A DNA stretch of 5,237 nucleotides from Candidatus Firestoneibacteriota bacterium (GTDB lineage Bacteria > Oederibacteriota > JAAXVQ01), in NCBI GenBank assembly GCA_013335425.1, contig JAAXVQ010000175.1, forward strand, positions 1 to 5,237, read 5' to 3'. The stretch's first letter is position 1; the number at the start of each line of letters is the position of its first letter. The notes beneath the pieces were generated by a model, which made no database searches, was not told where the DNA came from, and saw only the letters and a list, made by a program, of their open reading frames with translations. Shown piece after piece: positions 1 through 5,237 of this stretch. Both the position numbers and the translations under genes were made by a program.

Positions 1-1157
1 TGCAGCGCTTGAAAGAGGCGGGGGAAAAAGCCAAGATCGAGCTCTCTTCGACCATTTCCACCGAAGTCAATCTGCCGTTTGTGACGGCCGACGCTTCGGG
101 CCCGAAGCATTTGAACGTGACCCTGACCCGGGCGAAACTCGAGCAGTTGACCGGGAATTTGGTGGAGCGGACGCTGGGCCCCTTAAAACAGGCGCTGGCG
201 GACGCGGGGTATAAAGCGGACCAAATAGATGAAGTGGTTTTGGTGGGCGGCATGACGCGCATGCCCCTGGTGCAGGAGACCGTCAAAAAGTTCTTCGACA
301 AGGAACCGCACAAGGGCGTGAATCCGGACGAGGTGGTGGCCATCGGCGCGGCCATCCAGGCCGGGGTGCTCAAAGGCGACGTCAAGGACGTGCTGCTCTT
401 GGACGTGACCCCGCTTTCCCTGGGGATTGAAACCTTGGGCGGCGTGACCACGCACTTGATCGAGCGCAACACCACCATTCCCACCAAGAAGAGCCAGGTG
501 TTTTCCACGGCCGCGGACAACCAATCCACGGTTTCGATCCGCGTGTTGCAGGGCGAACGCGAAATGGCGGAGGACAACCGCACGTTGGGGCGGTTTGACT
601 TGACCGGGATTCCGCCCGCGCCTCGGGGCGTGCCGCAGATCGAGGTGACCTTCGACATTGACGCCAACGGCATCGTGCACGTTTCGGCCAAGGATTTAGG
701 AACGGGGCGCGAGCAAAAAATCACCATCACCGCCAGTTCCGGGCTTTCCCAGGACGAGATCGACCGCATGGTCCGGTCCAGCCAGGAGAACGAGGCGACG
801 GACAAGCAACGGCGTCGCCAAGTGGAAGTCCGCAACCGCGCGGATTCGCTGGTTTATCAGACGGATAAAATCTTGGAAGAACACGGCGGCAAGGTGGATC
901 AAACCGTCCGCGACCAGGTCCGCAAGACCCTGGAGGATCTCAAGAAGGCCCTGGAAGGGCAGGATACGGATGCCATCGAGGCGGCCTGCAACCTAGTGGA
1001 AAAGACGGCTCAAAAATTGGGCGAAGCCGTCTACGCTCATGCCGCCGAGGGTCCGCAAGGCGCTGCGGGCGCCGAGGCCCAGGAATCGTCGCAGGGTAAG
1101 CCGGACGAGGGCAAAGACGGCGCCGTGGATGCGGAATTCAAAGCAGAAGACAAATGA
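1..1157 (+). CDS. dnaK: Molecular chaperone DnaK (Hsp70), 3' part
   Basis: Cytoplasmic ATP-driven chaperone that binds exposed hydrophobic peptides with DnaJ and GrpE. The gene enters from the left edge. The frame is open from base 3 ([15 protein letters not shown]), which aligns with about residue 257 of the 638-residue E. coli protein, so roughly the first 40% is missing and the TTG at 9 is not a start. Visible in order: the end of the nucleotide-binding domain with VGGMTRMP (243-266) and [11 protein letters not shown], the interdomain linker VLLLDVTP (390-413), the beta substrate-binding domain with [15 protein letters not shown] and the signature stretch [17 protein letters not shown], a helical lid from about 744, a low-complexity Gly/Ala/Gln/Glu segment, and the acidic tail [10 protein letters not shown] typical of bacterial DnaK. 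It ends at TGA 1155-1157. No frameshift or missing key motif is seen. A terminator follows at 1291-1339, so it appears to be the last gene of its transcript. Confidence 0.98.
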   Translation, partial: QRLKEAGEKAKIELSSTISTEVNLPFVTADASGPKHLNVTLTRAKLEQLTGNLVERTLGPLKQALADAGYKADQIDEVVLVGGMTRMPLVQETVKKFFDKEPHKGVNPDEVVAIGAAIQAGVLKGDVKDVLLLDVTPLSLGIETLGGVTTHLIERNTTIPTKKSQVFSTAADNQSTVSIRVLQGEREMAEDNRTLGRFDLTGIPPAPRGVPQIEVTFDIDANGIVHVSAKDLGTGREQKITITASSGLSQDEIDRMVRSSQENEATDKQRRRQVEVRNRADSLVYQTDKILEEHGGKVDQTVRDQVRKTLEDLKKALEGQDTDAIEAACNLVEKTAQKLGEAVYAHAAEGPQGAAGAEAQESSQGKPDEGKDGAVDAEFKAEDK

Positions 1158-1160
1158 ATC

Positions 1161-1184
1161 ACCCTGGGGCAAGCCCCAGGGTAT
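1161..1184 (+). repeat. Palindromic hairpin, copy 1 of a pair
   Basis: Just after the dnaK stop, CCCTGGGG (1162-1169) and CCCCAGGG (1174-1181) form a perfect 8-bp stem around the loop CAAG, and an A-T pair can be added outside by slipping to 1161/1182 (the arms are 10 bp if counted to an AA centre). GGTAT follows at 1180-1184. No T-run follows, so it is not a standard intrinsic terminator. The segment 1164-1184 has a partner at 1219-1239. It may be an RNA-stabilising hairpin or a REP-like palindrome; the sequence alone does not decide. Confidence 0.7.
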
Positions 1185-1216
1185 CGGATATCATGCCCCA
1201 AGCACCCTTACTTTAT

Positions 1217-1239
1217 CTCTGCCGCAAGCGGCAGGGTAT
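1217..1239 (+). repeat. Palindromic hairpin, copy 2 of the pair
   Basis: CTGCCG (1219-1224) and CGGCAG (1229-1234) form a 6-bp stem around the same CAAG loop as copy 1, again followed by GGTAT (1235-1239). A T-G wobble and a C-G pair (1218/1235, 1217/1236) can extend the stem. Aligned to copy 1 at an offset of 55 nt, 17 of 21 positions match, and the four differences are two flipped base pairs. That pattern preserves the fold rather than the sequence. Another GGGTAT lies downstream at 1252-1257 without a hairpin. Confidence 0.65.
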
Positions 1240-1290
1240 TAATAGGCGAAAGGGTATAAGCGGTTGGCAGGCTGGACCGGAAGTTTAAAT

Positions 1291-1339
1291 CGCGGCGCCG
1301 CGCTGGCAAATGGATTGGGTGGCGGGCGCCGCGTTTTTT
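1291..1339 (+). terminator. Rho-independent terminator of dnaK
   Basis: CGCGGCGCC (1291-1299) pairs perfectly with GGCGCCGCG (1325-1333), a 9-bp all-GC stem, followed directly by six T (1334-1339). After a bulged G at 1300 the stem can continue with 1301-1304 against 1321-1324 (one G-T pair). It sits 133 nt after the dnaK stop and 63 nt before the dnaJ start, so it should end most dnaK transcripts before dnaJ. Confidence 0.88.
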
Positions 1340-1369
1340 ATTGGTTTCCCTTCGTCTTAAAAGGCGGGG

Positions 1370-1375
1370 TGTAAT
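1370..1375 (+). promoter_or_regulatory. Possible -10 box for dnaJ
   Basis: TGTAAT matches the sigma-70 -10 consensus TATAAT at five of six bases and would place the transcript start near 1382, giving a leader of about 20 nt that carries the dnaJ ribosome binding site. No good -35 box is seen at 16-18 nt upstream, so support is weak. The main argument is positional: if the terminator at 1291-1339 works, a promoter for the dnaJ operon is expected in this short gap. No CIRCE-type inverted repeat is seen here. Confidence 0.25.
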
Positions 1376-1390
1376 CGGTTAATGTGCGCA

Positions 1391-1397
1391 GAGGTGA
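1391..1397 (+). promoter_or_regulatory. Ribosome binding site of dnaJ
   Basis: GAGGTGA lies just upstream of ATG 1403, with 6 nt between GAGGTG and the start codon. It decides the start: an in-frame ATG at 1382 lies seven codons earlier but has only a poor GGCGGGG upstream and would add residues MCAEVKL ahead of the normal DnaJ N-terminus. Confidence 0.75.
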
Positions 1398-1402
1398 AGC
1401 TC

Positions 1403-2554
1403 ATGGCAGGCAAACAAGATTATTATGAAATGCTCGGCATTCCCAAAAATGCCACGGACGATCAAATTAAACAGGCTTACCGGAACATGGCGAAAAAATA
1501 TCATCCCGACGCCAATCCGGGCAATAAGCCCGCGGAGGAAAAGTTCAAGGAAGTCAACGAAGCCTATGAGGTTTTGCGCGATACGCGCAAGCGTTCCGCG
1601 TATGACCAATATGGGCATGCCGGGGTGGGCGCGGGCGCGCCCGGCGGCGGCAATCCTTTCGGCGGCTTTTCCGGCTCCGGCGACATGGGGGACATATTTT
1701 CGGACATCTTCGAGGGCTTTTTCGGAGGCGGGGGCGCCGGGACGGGCACGCGCGGTTCGCGCGCGCAAAGCAGCGCGCGCCGCGGCTCGGATTTGCGCTA
1801 TGACCTTTCGATCTCGTTTTTGGACAGCGCCCGCGGCAAGGAAGTGTCCTTGGAAATTCCGCGCCAGGAAACCTGCGCCACCTGCAAGGGCTCGGGCACT
1901 CGGTCCGGCGCGGCACCCAAGACCTGCCCGGCTTGTCATGGCGCCGGGCAAGTGCGCATGACCCAGGGTTTTTTCTCCATTATGCGGACCTGCCCGACGT
2001 GCGGGGGAGCCGGGACCATGGTGGAAAACCCCTGCCCGGCCTGCGGCGGCGAGGGGCGTAAAAAGACGATTCGGAAAATTTCGGTGAAGATCCCGCCGGG
2101 CGTGGAGACCGGCAGCCGTTTGAAAATCTCGGGCGAAGGCGAAGCCGGTCTTCACGGCGGCCCGCGCGGCGACCTCTATGTCGTGATCCAAGTAGAAACG
2201 CACCCGGTTTTTTCCCGGGAAGACGACCATGTCCTGTGTGAAGTGCCGATACCCCTGACGGTGGCGATATTGGGCGGGGACGTGGAAGTGCCCACCCTCG
2301 ACGGTTCCGTGACCATGAAGATTCCGGCCGGCACCCAGAGCGGACGGTTGTTCCGTCTGCGGGGCAAGGGCTTTTCCAACCTGCGGGGTTTGGGCAGCGG
2401 CGACCTTATGGCGACCGTGATCGTTGAAACGCCGGTTAAGCTCAACGACAAGCAGAAACAGATGCTCAAGGAGTTCGCTCGCTTGGGCGGCGGGGAGATG
2501 TACCCGGAAGTCCAGGCCTTTGCCGACAAGGTAAAAAAATCCATGGGGCGGTAA
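1403..2554 (+). CDS. dnaJ: Chaperone protein DnaJ (Hsp40), type I
   Basis: Co-chaperone that delivers unfolded proteins to DnaK and stimulates its ATPase. The 383-residue product has the normal length and full domain order: J-domain at residues 5-70 starting QDYYEMLGI with the HPD motif at 34-36; Gly/Phe-rich region about 71-117 with DIF at 97-99 and 101-103; four CxxCxGxG zinc-finger repeats at 158-165, 175-182, 197-204 and 211-218, enough for two zinc ions; then the C-terminal client-binding beta domains, with [15 protein letters not shown] near 257. All eight cysteines are present. The start is set by the ribosome binding site at 1391-1397. A terminator separates it from dnaK, while the next gene starts 4 nt after its stop, so it probably heads the downstream operon. 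A Gly/Ser/Arg segment at about 111-129 lies between the G/F region and the first beta domain. Confidence 0.98.
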   Translation: MAGKQDYYEMLGIPKNATDDQIKQAYRNMAKKYHPDANPGNKPAEEKFKEVNEAYEVLRDTRKRSAYDQYGHAGVGAGAPGGGNPFGGFSGSGDMGDIFSDIFEGFFGGGGAGTGTRGSRAQSSARRGSDLRYDLSISFLDSARGKEVSLEIPRQETCATCKGSGTRSGAAPKTCPACHGAGQVRMTQGFFSIMRTCPTCGGAGTMVENPCPACGGEGRKKTIRKISVKIPPGVETGSRLKISGEGEAGLHGGPRGDLYVVIQVETHPVFSREDDHVLCEVPIPLTVAILGGDVEVPTLDGSVTMKIPAGTQSGRLFRLRGKGFSNLRGLGSGDLMATVIVETPVKLNDKQKQMLKEFARLGGGEMYPEVQAFADKVKKSMGR

Positions 2555-2558
2555 GCCG

Positions 2559-3644
2559 ATGAGACACCGAGGCGTTTGGCGGGCAATGGCTCTGGCAGGC
2601 TCTTTGAGCCTGCTGGGCGGATGCGGCGGGCAAGGTGCGGGAAAAAGCGAAGTCTCTCAGAGTCCCGGCCCGATGGAGACGTTTAAAGCCATGGCGGAAG
2701 CCATCCGCACCAACGGCGCCACGCCCACGACCGGCGGCATTTACACTTACCTTCACGGCGTGGACGACCGGGCGCGTTTGGCCTTTGTCAGCACCGTGGA
2801 AAATCAAACCCAAATTTGCACCATCCGCCCCGACGGCACCGAGCTCAAAGTCATCACCACCGGCGAGGGGTATAAGAGCCGTCCGGTTTGGAGCGTGGAT
2901 CATAAAAAGATCGCTTTTTTCCAATATGCTTCCGACCATCCCCAGGAGGACAAAGTCAATGTGATGGTCATGGACGCCGACGGCGGGAACTCCAAGGCCG
3001 CGTTGGCCCACCGCAGTATCGATTGCAAAAAAACACGCATCTGCTGGAGCATGGATGCCGGCCGGCTTTATGTTCAGGAGAAGGATTTTCCTTCCGTGTT
3101 GTTCGGCTATGCCGTCGCCGACGGGCAGCAGGTAGACACGGTGCGCATTCCCAAAACCAGTTTCCTTAAAGAAGTCCAGACCCTTTCGCCGGATGCGGCG
3201 CTGATTGCGGGCGTGGGACCGGATCCCAAGACCGGTTTCCAACACATGGGGGCCGTGAAAGTTTCCGGCGGTTCGGACTTGGATTTTATGAAATACTTCA
3301 TGCAGAAGACCTCGTTGCATTTGGGCACGGTGGTGTGGTCTTACGACAGCTCATTGGTGGCTTACGAAATGGATTCGGCGGTGATCATCATGTCCAGTTC
3401 CTACACCGCGGTGCCCAAATTCCGCTTCTACGGTTTGAACCCCCTGGAGCTCGAAAGCGCATATACCAGCCCCGCGTTTTCGCCCGAGGGCCAATACATT
3501 GCCTGTATCCTGGAAAAAACCAAGGAAGGGACCGTGGGGACCGGGGATCGGGAAGTGAAATCCGACCTGTGGGTGATGAACATCGACGGCAGCAAGCCGC
3601 GGCAGCTGACCAACACCGGATCGAATTTCGATCCCACCTGGTGA
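2559..3644 (+). CDS. Predicted lipoprotein with six-bladed TolB-like (PD40) propeller
   Basis: Function is not recognised. The 361-residue product begins with a lipoprotein signal: arginines at 2, 4 and 8, a hydrophobic stretch, and lipobox LGGC with the lipidated cysteine at 22, so it should be exported and membrane-anchored. Starting at ATG 2559 keeps the basic n-region; M10 would lose it. After a linker and a short helix-like segment (to about 70), the rest reads as PD40/WD40-like repeats: RPVWSVDHKKIAFF (108-121), ICWSMDAGRLYV (161-172), TLSPDAALIAGV (208-219), VVWSYDSSLVAYE (258-270) and PAFSPEGQYIACI (305-317). It ends in FDPTW, and an orphan RLAFVS strand at 73-78 would complete that last blade, giving six blades. 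Typical xxxMDADGG / MNIDGS turns follow the repeats. It resembles the TolB propeller domain but lacks room for TolB's N-terminal domain. It lies 4 nt after dnaJ and 3 nt before rsmE. A periplasmic binding or scaffolding role is inference. Confidence 0.85.
   Translation: MRHRGVWRAMALAGSLSLLGGCGGQGAGKSEVSQSPGPMETFKAMAEAIRTNGATPTTGGIYTYLHGVDDRARLAFVSTVENQTQICTIRPDGTELKVITTGEGYKSRPVWSVDHKKIAFFQYASDHPQEDKVNVMVMDADGGNSKAALAHRSIDCKKTRICWSMDAGRLYVQEKDFPSVLFGYAVADGQQVDTVRIPKTSFLKEVQTLSPDAALIAGVGPDPKTGFQHMGAVKVSGGSDLDFMKYFMQKTSLHLGTVVWSYDSSLVAYEMDSAVIIMSSSYTAVPKFRFYGLNPLELESAYTSPAFSPEGQYIACILEKTKEGTVGTGDREVKSDLWVMNIDGSKPRQLTNTGSNFDPTW
2595..2613 (+). other. Perfect hairpin inside the signal-peptide codons
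   Basis: GCAGGCTC (2595-2602) and GAGCCTGC (2606-2613) form an 8-bp stem with a TTT loop, covering codons 13-19 of the lipoprotein gene (A-G-S-L-S-L-L). Such a stem near the start of an mRNA could slow ribosomes or tune output relative to dnaJ, but it could also be chance in Leu/Ala/Gly codons. No T-run follows, so it is not a terminator. Confidence 0.4.
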
Positions 3645-3647
3645 GCC

Positions 3648-4397
3648 GTGGCCGCGCCCCGTTTTATCCTATCGTCGGAAGCCTTGCAGCAGGCGCCGGT
3701 GTGTTTGACCGGCGCGGACGCGCGGCATGCCCGAGTGCTGCGCTTGCAAAGCGGGGACGAGGTGCGCCTATGCGACGGGCAAGGGCGGGAATGGTCTGCC
3801 CGCATTGCCGGGGTAACCCCGCAGGCACTGGCCTTGGGCGAGCTTACGCCGCTGGCGGCACAGCCCGAACCGGCGCTCCAGGTGACGCTCTACCAAGGTT
3901 TGGCCCGGGGGGATAAACTGGAACTCATTGTGCAAAAAGGCACGGAACTGGGCATGACGCGCCTGGTCCCCATGGTGACCGCGCATTCGCAATTGCGCTT
4001 GGAAGCTGCCTCGCCCAAACGCATCCGCTGGCAGGAAATTGCGCGTCAGGCTGCACGGCAATGCGGACGCACGCGGGTCCCGGAAGTGGCGGCGCCTTTA
4101 AGCTTTGCCCAGGCTTTGACCGAGGGACTAAGTGCGGAGGTGGCGATCATGCCGTTTGAACGCGCCGGCGCCGAGCACTCTTGGAAACGGCAGTTGGCGT
4201 CCAAGGCCCAGGTGAACACAGTCAGCCTTTTCATCGGGCCCGAGGGTGGTTTTTCCGATCAGGAAATGGATCTGGCGCTGGCAGCGGGAGTTCAAGGCGT
4301 GAGTTTGGGGCCGCGCATTTTGCGCTCGGAAACCGCCGGGCTCATCACCGTCGCCCTGGCGCTTTTTCAGTGGGGCGATCTGGGAGGCGGGGCATGA
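3648..4397 (+). CDS. rsmE: 16S rRNA (uracil1498-N3)-methyltransferase RsmE
   Basis: Transfers a methyl group from S-adenosylmethionine to N3 of U1498 in 16S rRNA of the small ribosomal subunit. The 249-residue product fits the family length. An N-terminal PUA-like RNA-binding domain (about 1-70) carries the family motif HARVLRLQSGDEV at 27-39. The C-terminal SPOUT domain with its knotted SAM site (about 76-245) shows QKGTELGM (96-103), QCGRTRVPE (138-146), IGPEGGFSDQE (196-206) and LGPRILRSETAG (220-231), the signature stretches of RsmE. The start is GTG 3648: an in-frame TGA lies two codons upstream, and the N-terminus AAPRFIL matches the usual PRxx start of the family. The ribosome binding site is poor (GGTGAG 3640-3645, only 2 nt away), so translation is probably coupled to the lipoprotein stop 3 nt before. 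It overlaps the next gene by 4 nt. Confidence 0.96.
   Translation: MAAPRFILSSEALQQAPVCLTGADARHARVLRLQSGDEVRLCDGQGREWSARIAGVTPQALALGELTPLAAQPEPALQVTLYQGLARGDKLELIVQKGTELGMTRLVPMVTAHSQLRLEAASPKRIRWQEIARQAARQCGRTRVPEVAAPLSFAQALTEGLSAEVAIMPFERAGAEHSWKRQLASKAQVNTVSLFIGPEGGFSDQEMDLALAAGVQGVSLGPRILRSETAGLITVALALFQWGDLGGGA
4382..4387 (+). promoter_or_regulatory. Ribosome binding site of the pmbA-like gene
   Basis: GGGAGG within the last codons of rsmE, 6 nt before ATG 4394. It supports that start even though the start codon overlaps the rsmE stop in an ATGA junction. Confidence 0.75.
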
Positions 4398-5237
4398 GCT
4401 TGCTGTCCGCCGGCCGGGCAGAAGCCCGACAGTTGCTCGCCGGTGCCCTTCCGCAGGAAGCCTGGGAGTTTTATTTCCGGCTTACGGACGAGTGGCGTTG
4501 CGAACAAACGCAGGGGCGGCTGGAAAATTTGGATGCCAAATCCGTTTTTGGAGTGGCGGTCCGCTGCCTGGTCGATGGGCGAATGGGATTTGCCTACCGG
4601 CGGGATGCGCGTCCGGGGGCGGTAACGGAAGTGTTGGCCGAAGCGCGGGCCCTGGTGCAGCAGGTGGAAGCGGACCCTGCCAAGTGTTTCGCGGCAGCGG
4701 ACGCGAAACTGACAGCGCCGGCCTTCAACCCGTCTCGGAGTTTTGACCGCACACGCGTGAAGGACCTTTTGGACCGCGCAGAAACGTCTGCCCGGCAGGC
4801 CGATGGGCGCGTACGCCGGACGCAGCAAGCCGGATACTACCAACGCCGGGTGGAACATGTTTTGGTAAACTCCCTGGGCACGGATTTGACTTGGTGCCAA
4901 GACGAGGTGGGTCTCAACGTGGCGGCTCTGGCCGAAGCCCGTGGAGATTCCCAATTGGGGGAAGCCTATGCCGTGGCGGCTACGTTGGACGGACTTTCTC
5001 CAGAGACTGTAGGGTCGGAGGCGGGTCTGAAAGCTGCCCGCCTTTTAGGGGCCGAGGTGTTGCCCACGGGACGCCGGGATGTGGTTTTTCCGCCGACGGT
5101 GGTGGCCGGAATTTTGGAAGCCGCGTTTCCGGCTTGGTCGGCCCAAGCTTGGCAACGGGGTTCTTCTTTTTTGGCGCCGCATGCGGGAGAGTGCTTGGCA
5201 TCCCCGGCGGTTTCGCTGGTGGATGACGCCCTGCTCC
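4394..5237 (+). CDS. pmbA: TldD/PmbA-family protein, PmbA (TldE) type, 5' part
   Basis: The frame stays open from ATG 4394 to the right edge, giving 281 residues of a family that is usually about 440-450 long. TldE/PmbA is the non-catalytic partner of the TldD metalloprotease; in E. coli the complex matures microcin B17 and degrades the antitoxin CcdA. Family marks visible: WEFYFRLTDEWRCEQTQG near 24-41, GVAVRCLVDGRMGFAYRRD at 53-71, VNSLGTDLTW at 158-167, the AATLDGLSPETVGSEAGLKA region at 195-214, LLGAEVLPTGRRDVVFPP at 217-234, and RGSSFLAPHAGECLASPAVSLVDD at 255-278. Where TldD has its HExxxH zinc motif, this protein reads VVAGILEAAF (236-245), with no histidine, so it belongs to the TldE side. 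No TldD partner is in the window. The ATG overlaps the rsmE stop by 4 nt and has a good ribosome binding site. The family call is firm; the TldE subtype is somewhat less so because the C-terminal third is missing. Confidence 0.88.
   Translation, partial: MSLLSAGRAEARQLLAGALPQEAWEFYFRLTDEWRCEQTQGRLENLDAKSVFGVAVRCLVDGRMGFAYRRDARPGAVTEVLAEARALVQQVEADPAKCFAAADAKLTAPAFNPSRSFDRTRVKDLLDRAETSARQADGRVRRTQQAGYYQRRVEHVLVNSLGTDLTWCQDEVGLNVAALAEARGDSQLGEAYAVAATLDGLSPETVGSEAGLKAARLLGAEVLPTGRRDVVFPPTVVAGILEAAFPAWSAQAWQRGSSFLAPHAGECLASPAVSLVDDALL

Noticed and set aside
183..680. Minus-strand open frame opposite dnaK
   Set aside because: Shadow of the highly conserved dnaK reading frame; His/Arg-rich with no start signal.
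1264..1290. TTGGCA plus TTAAAT as a promoter for a small RNA
   Set aside because: Spacing is only 15 nt, the -10 match is poor, and transcription would start inside or next to the terminator stem, leaving no useful transcript.
1382..1402. ATG 1382 as the dnaJ start
   Set aside because: It would add seven residues not typical of DnaJ, and the good ribosome binding site at 1391-1397 lies downstream of it and serves ATG 1403.
1158..1402. CIRCE operator, tRNA or mobile-element remnant between dnaK and dnaJ
   Set aside because: No TTAGCACTC-N9-GAGTGCTAA-like repeat, no cloverleaf, and no transposase fragment could be found in this interval.
1759..1780. GCGCGCGC stem with a 6-nt loop inside dnaJ, also an alternating purine-pyrimidine tract
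   Set aside because: It falls in Arg/Ala/Ser codons of the linker after the G/F region, where GC-rich codon choice easily produces such a stem; no sign of function.
1379..2230. Long minus-strand open frame opposite dnaJ
   Set aside because: It lies antisense to a complete, motif-perfect dnaJ; its Ala/Arg/Gly-rich translation shows no family features and is expected in GC-rich DNA.
2466..3320. Long minus-strand open frame opposite the lipoprotein gene
   Set aside because: The plus strand here encodes a lipobox and ordered propeller repeats, while the antisense product has no recognisable motifs and spans the dnaJ-lipoprotein junction.
3335..3916. Plus-strand frame spanning the lipoprotein-rsmE junction
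   Set aside because: It overlaps both genes in a different frame and has no domain signature.
4891..5226. Plus-strand Gly-rich frame inside the pmbA-like gene
   Set aside because: Out-of-frame shadow; the pmbA frame is open through the same region with clear family motifs.

Overview
The window is GC-rich bacterial DNA carrying five co-directional plus-strand protein genes: the 3' part of dnaK, a complete dnaJ, a predicted beta-propeller lipoprotein, rsmE (16S rRNA m3U1498 methyltransferase) and the 5' part of a pmbA/tldE-type gene. It looks like core chromosome. I see no integrase, transposase, CRISPR array, tRNA or rRNA. A classical lipobox and a TolB-like propeller in the third gene hint at a Gram-negative (diderm) cell. 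Phylum cannot be fixed from this sequence; dnaK and dnaJ are too conserved to place it by eye.

Layout. Positions 1-1157 hold the last 384 or so codons of dnaK (end of the ATPase domain, linker, substrate-binding domain, lid and acidic tail). Positions 1158-1402 are intergenic. This stretch holds two related palindromes whose stems differ only by compensatory base-pair swaps, then a strong intrinsic terminator (1291-1339), then a short leader with a possible -10 box and a good ribosome binding site for dnaJ. From 1403 to the right edge, four genes are packed with gaps of 4 and 3 nt and then a 4-nt overlap (dnaJ, lipoprotein, rsmE, pmbA), which strongly suggests one operon.

How the genes fit together. 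DnaK and DnaJ are the ATP-driven Hsp70 chaperone and its J-domain co-chaperone. The rsmE gene follows dnaJ (often with prmA between) in many bacteria, so that proximity is familiar. What is less usual is a secreted lipid-anchored propeller protein placed between dnaJ and rsmE, and a TldD/PmbA-family gene overlapping rsmE. The TldD/TldE complex is a protease that acts on unfolded or small peptides, so the operon could join folding, ribosome modification and peptide turnover; that link is inference from gene order only.

No clearly new multi-gene system is visible. The best leads are the covarying palindrome pair between dnaK and dnaJ, and the propeller lipoprotein inserted in a housekeeping operon.
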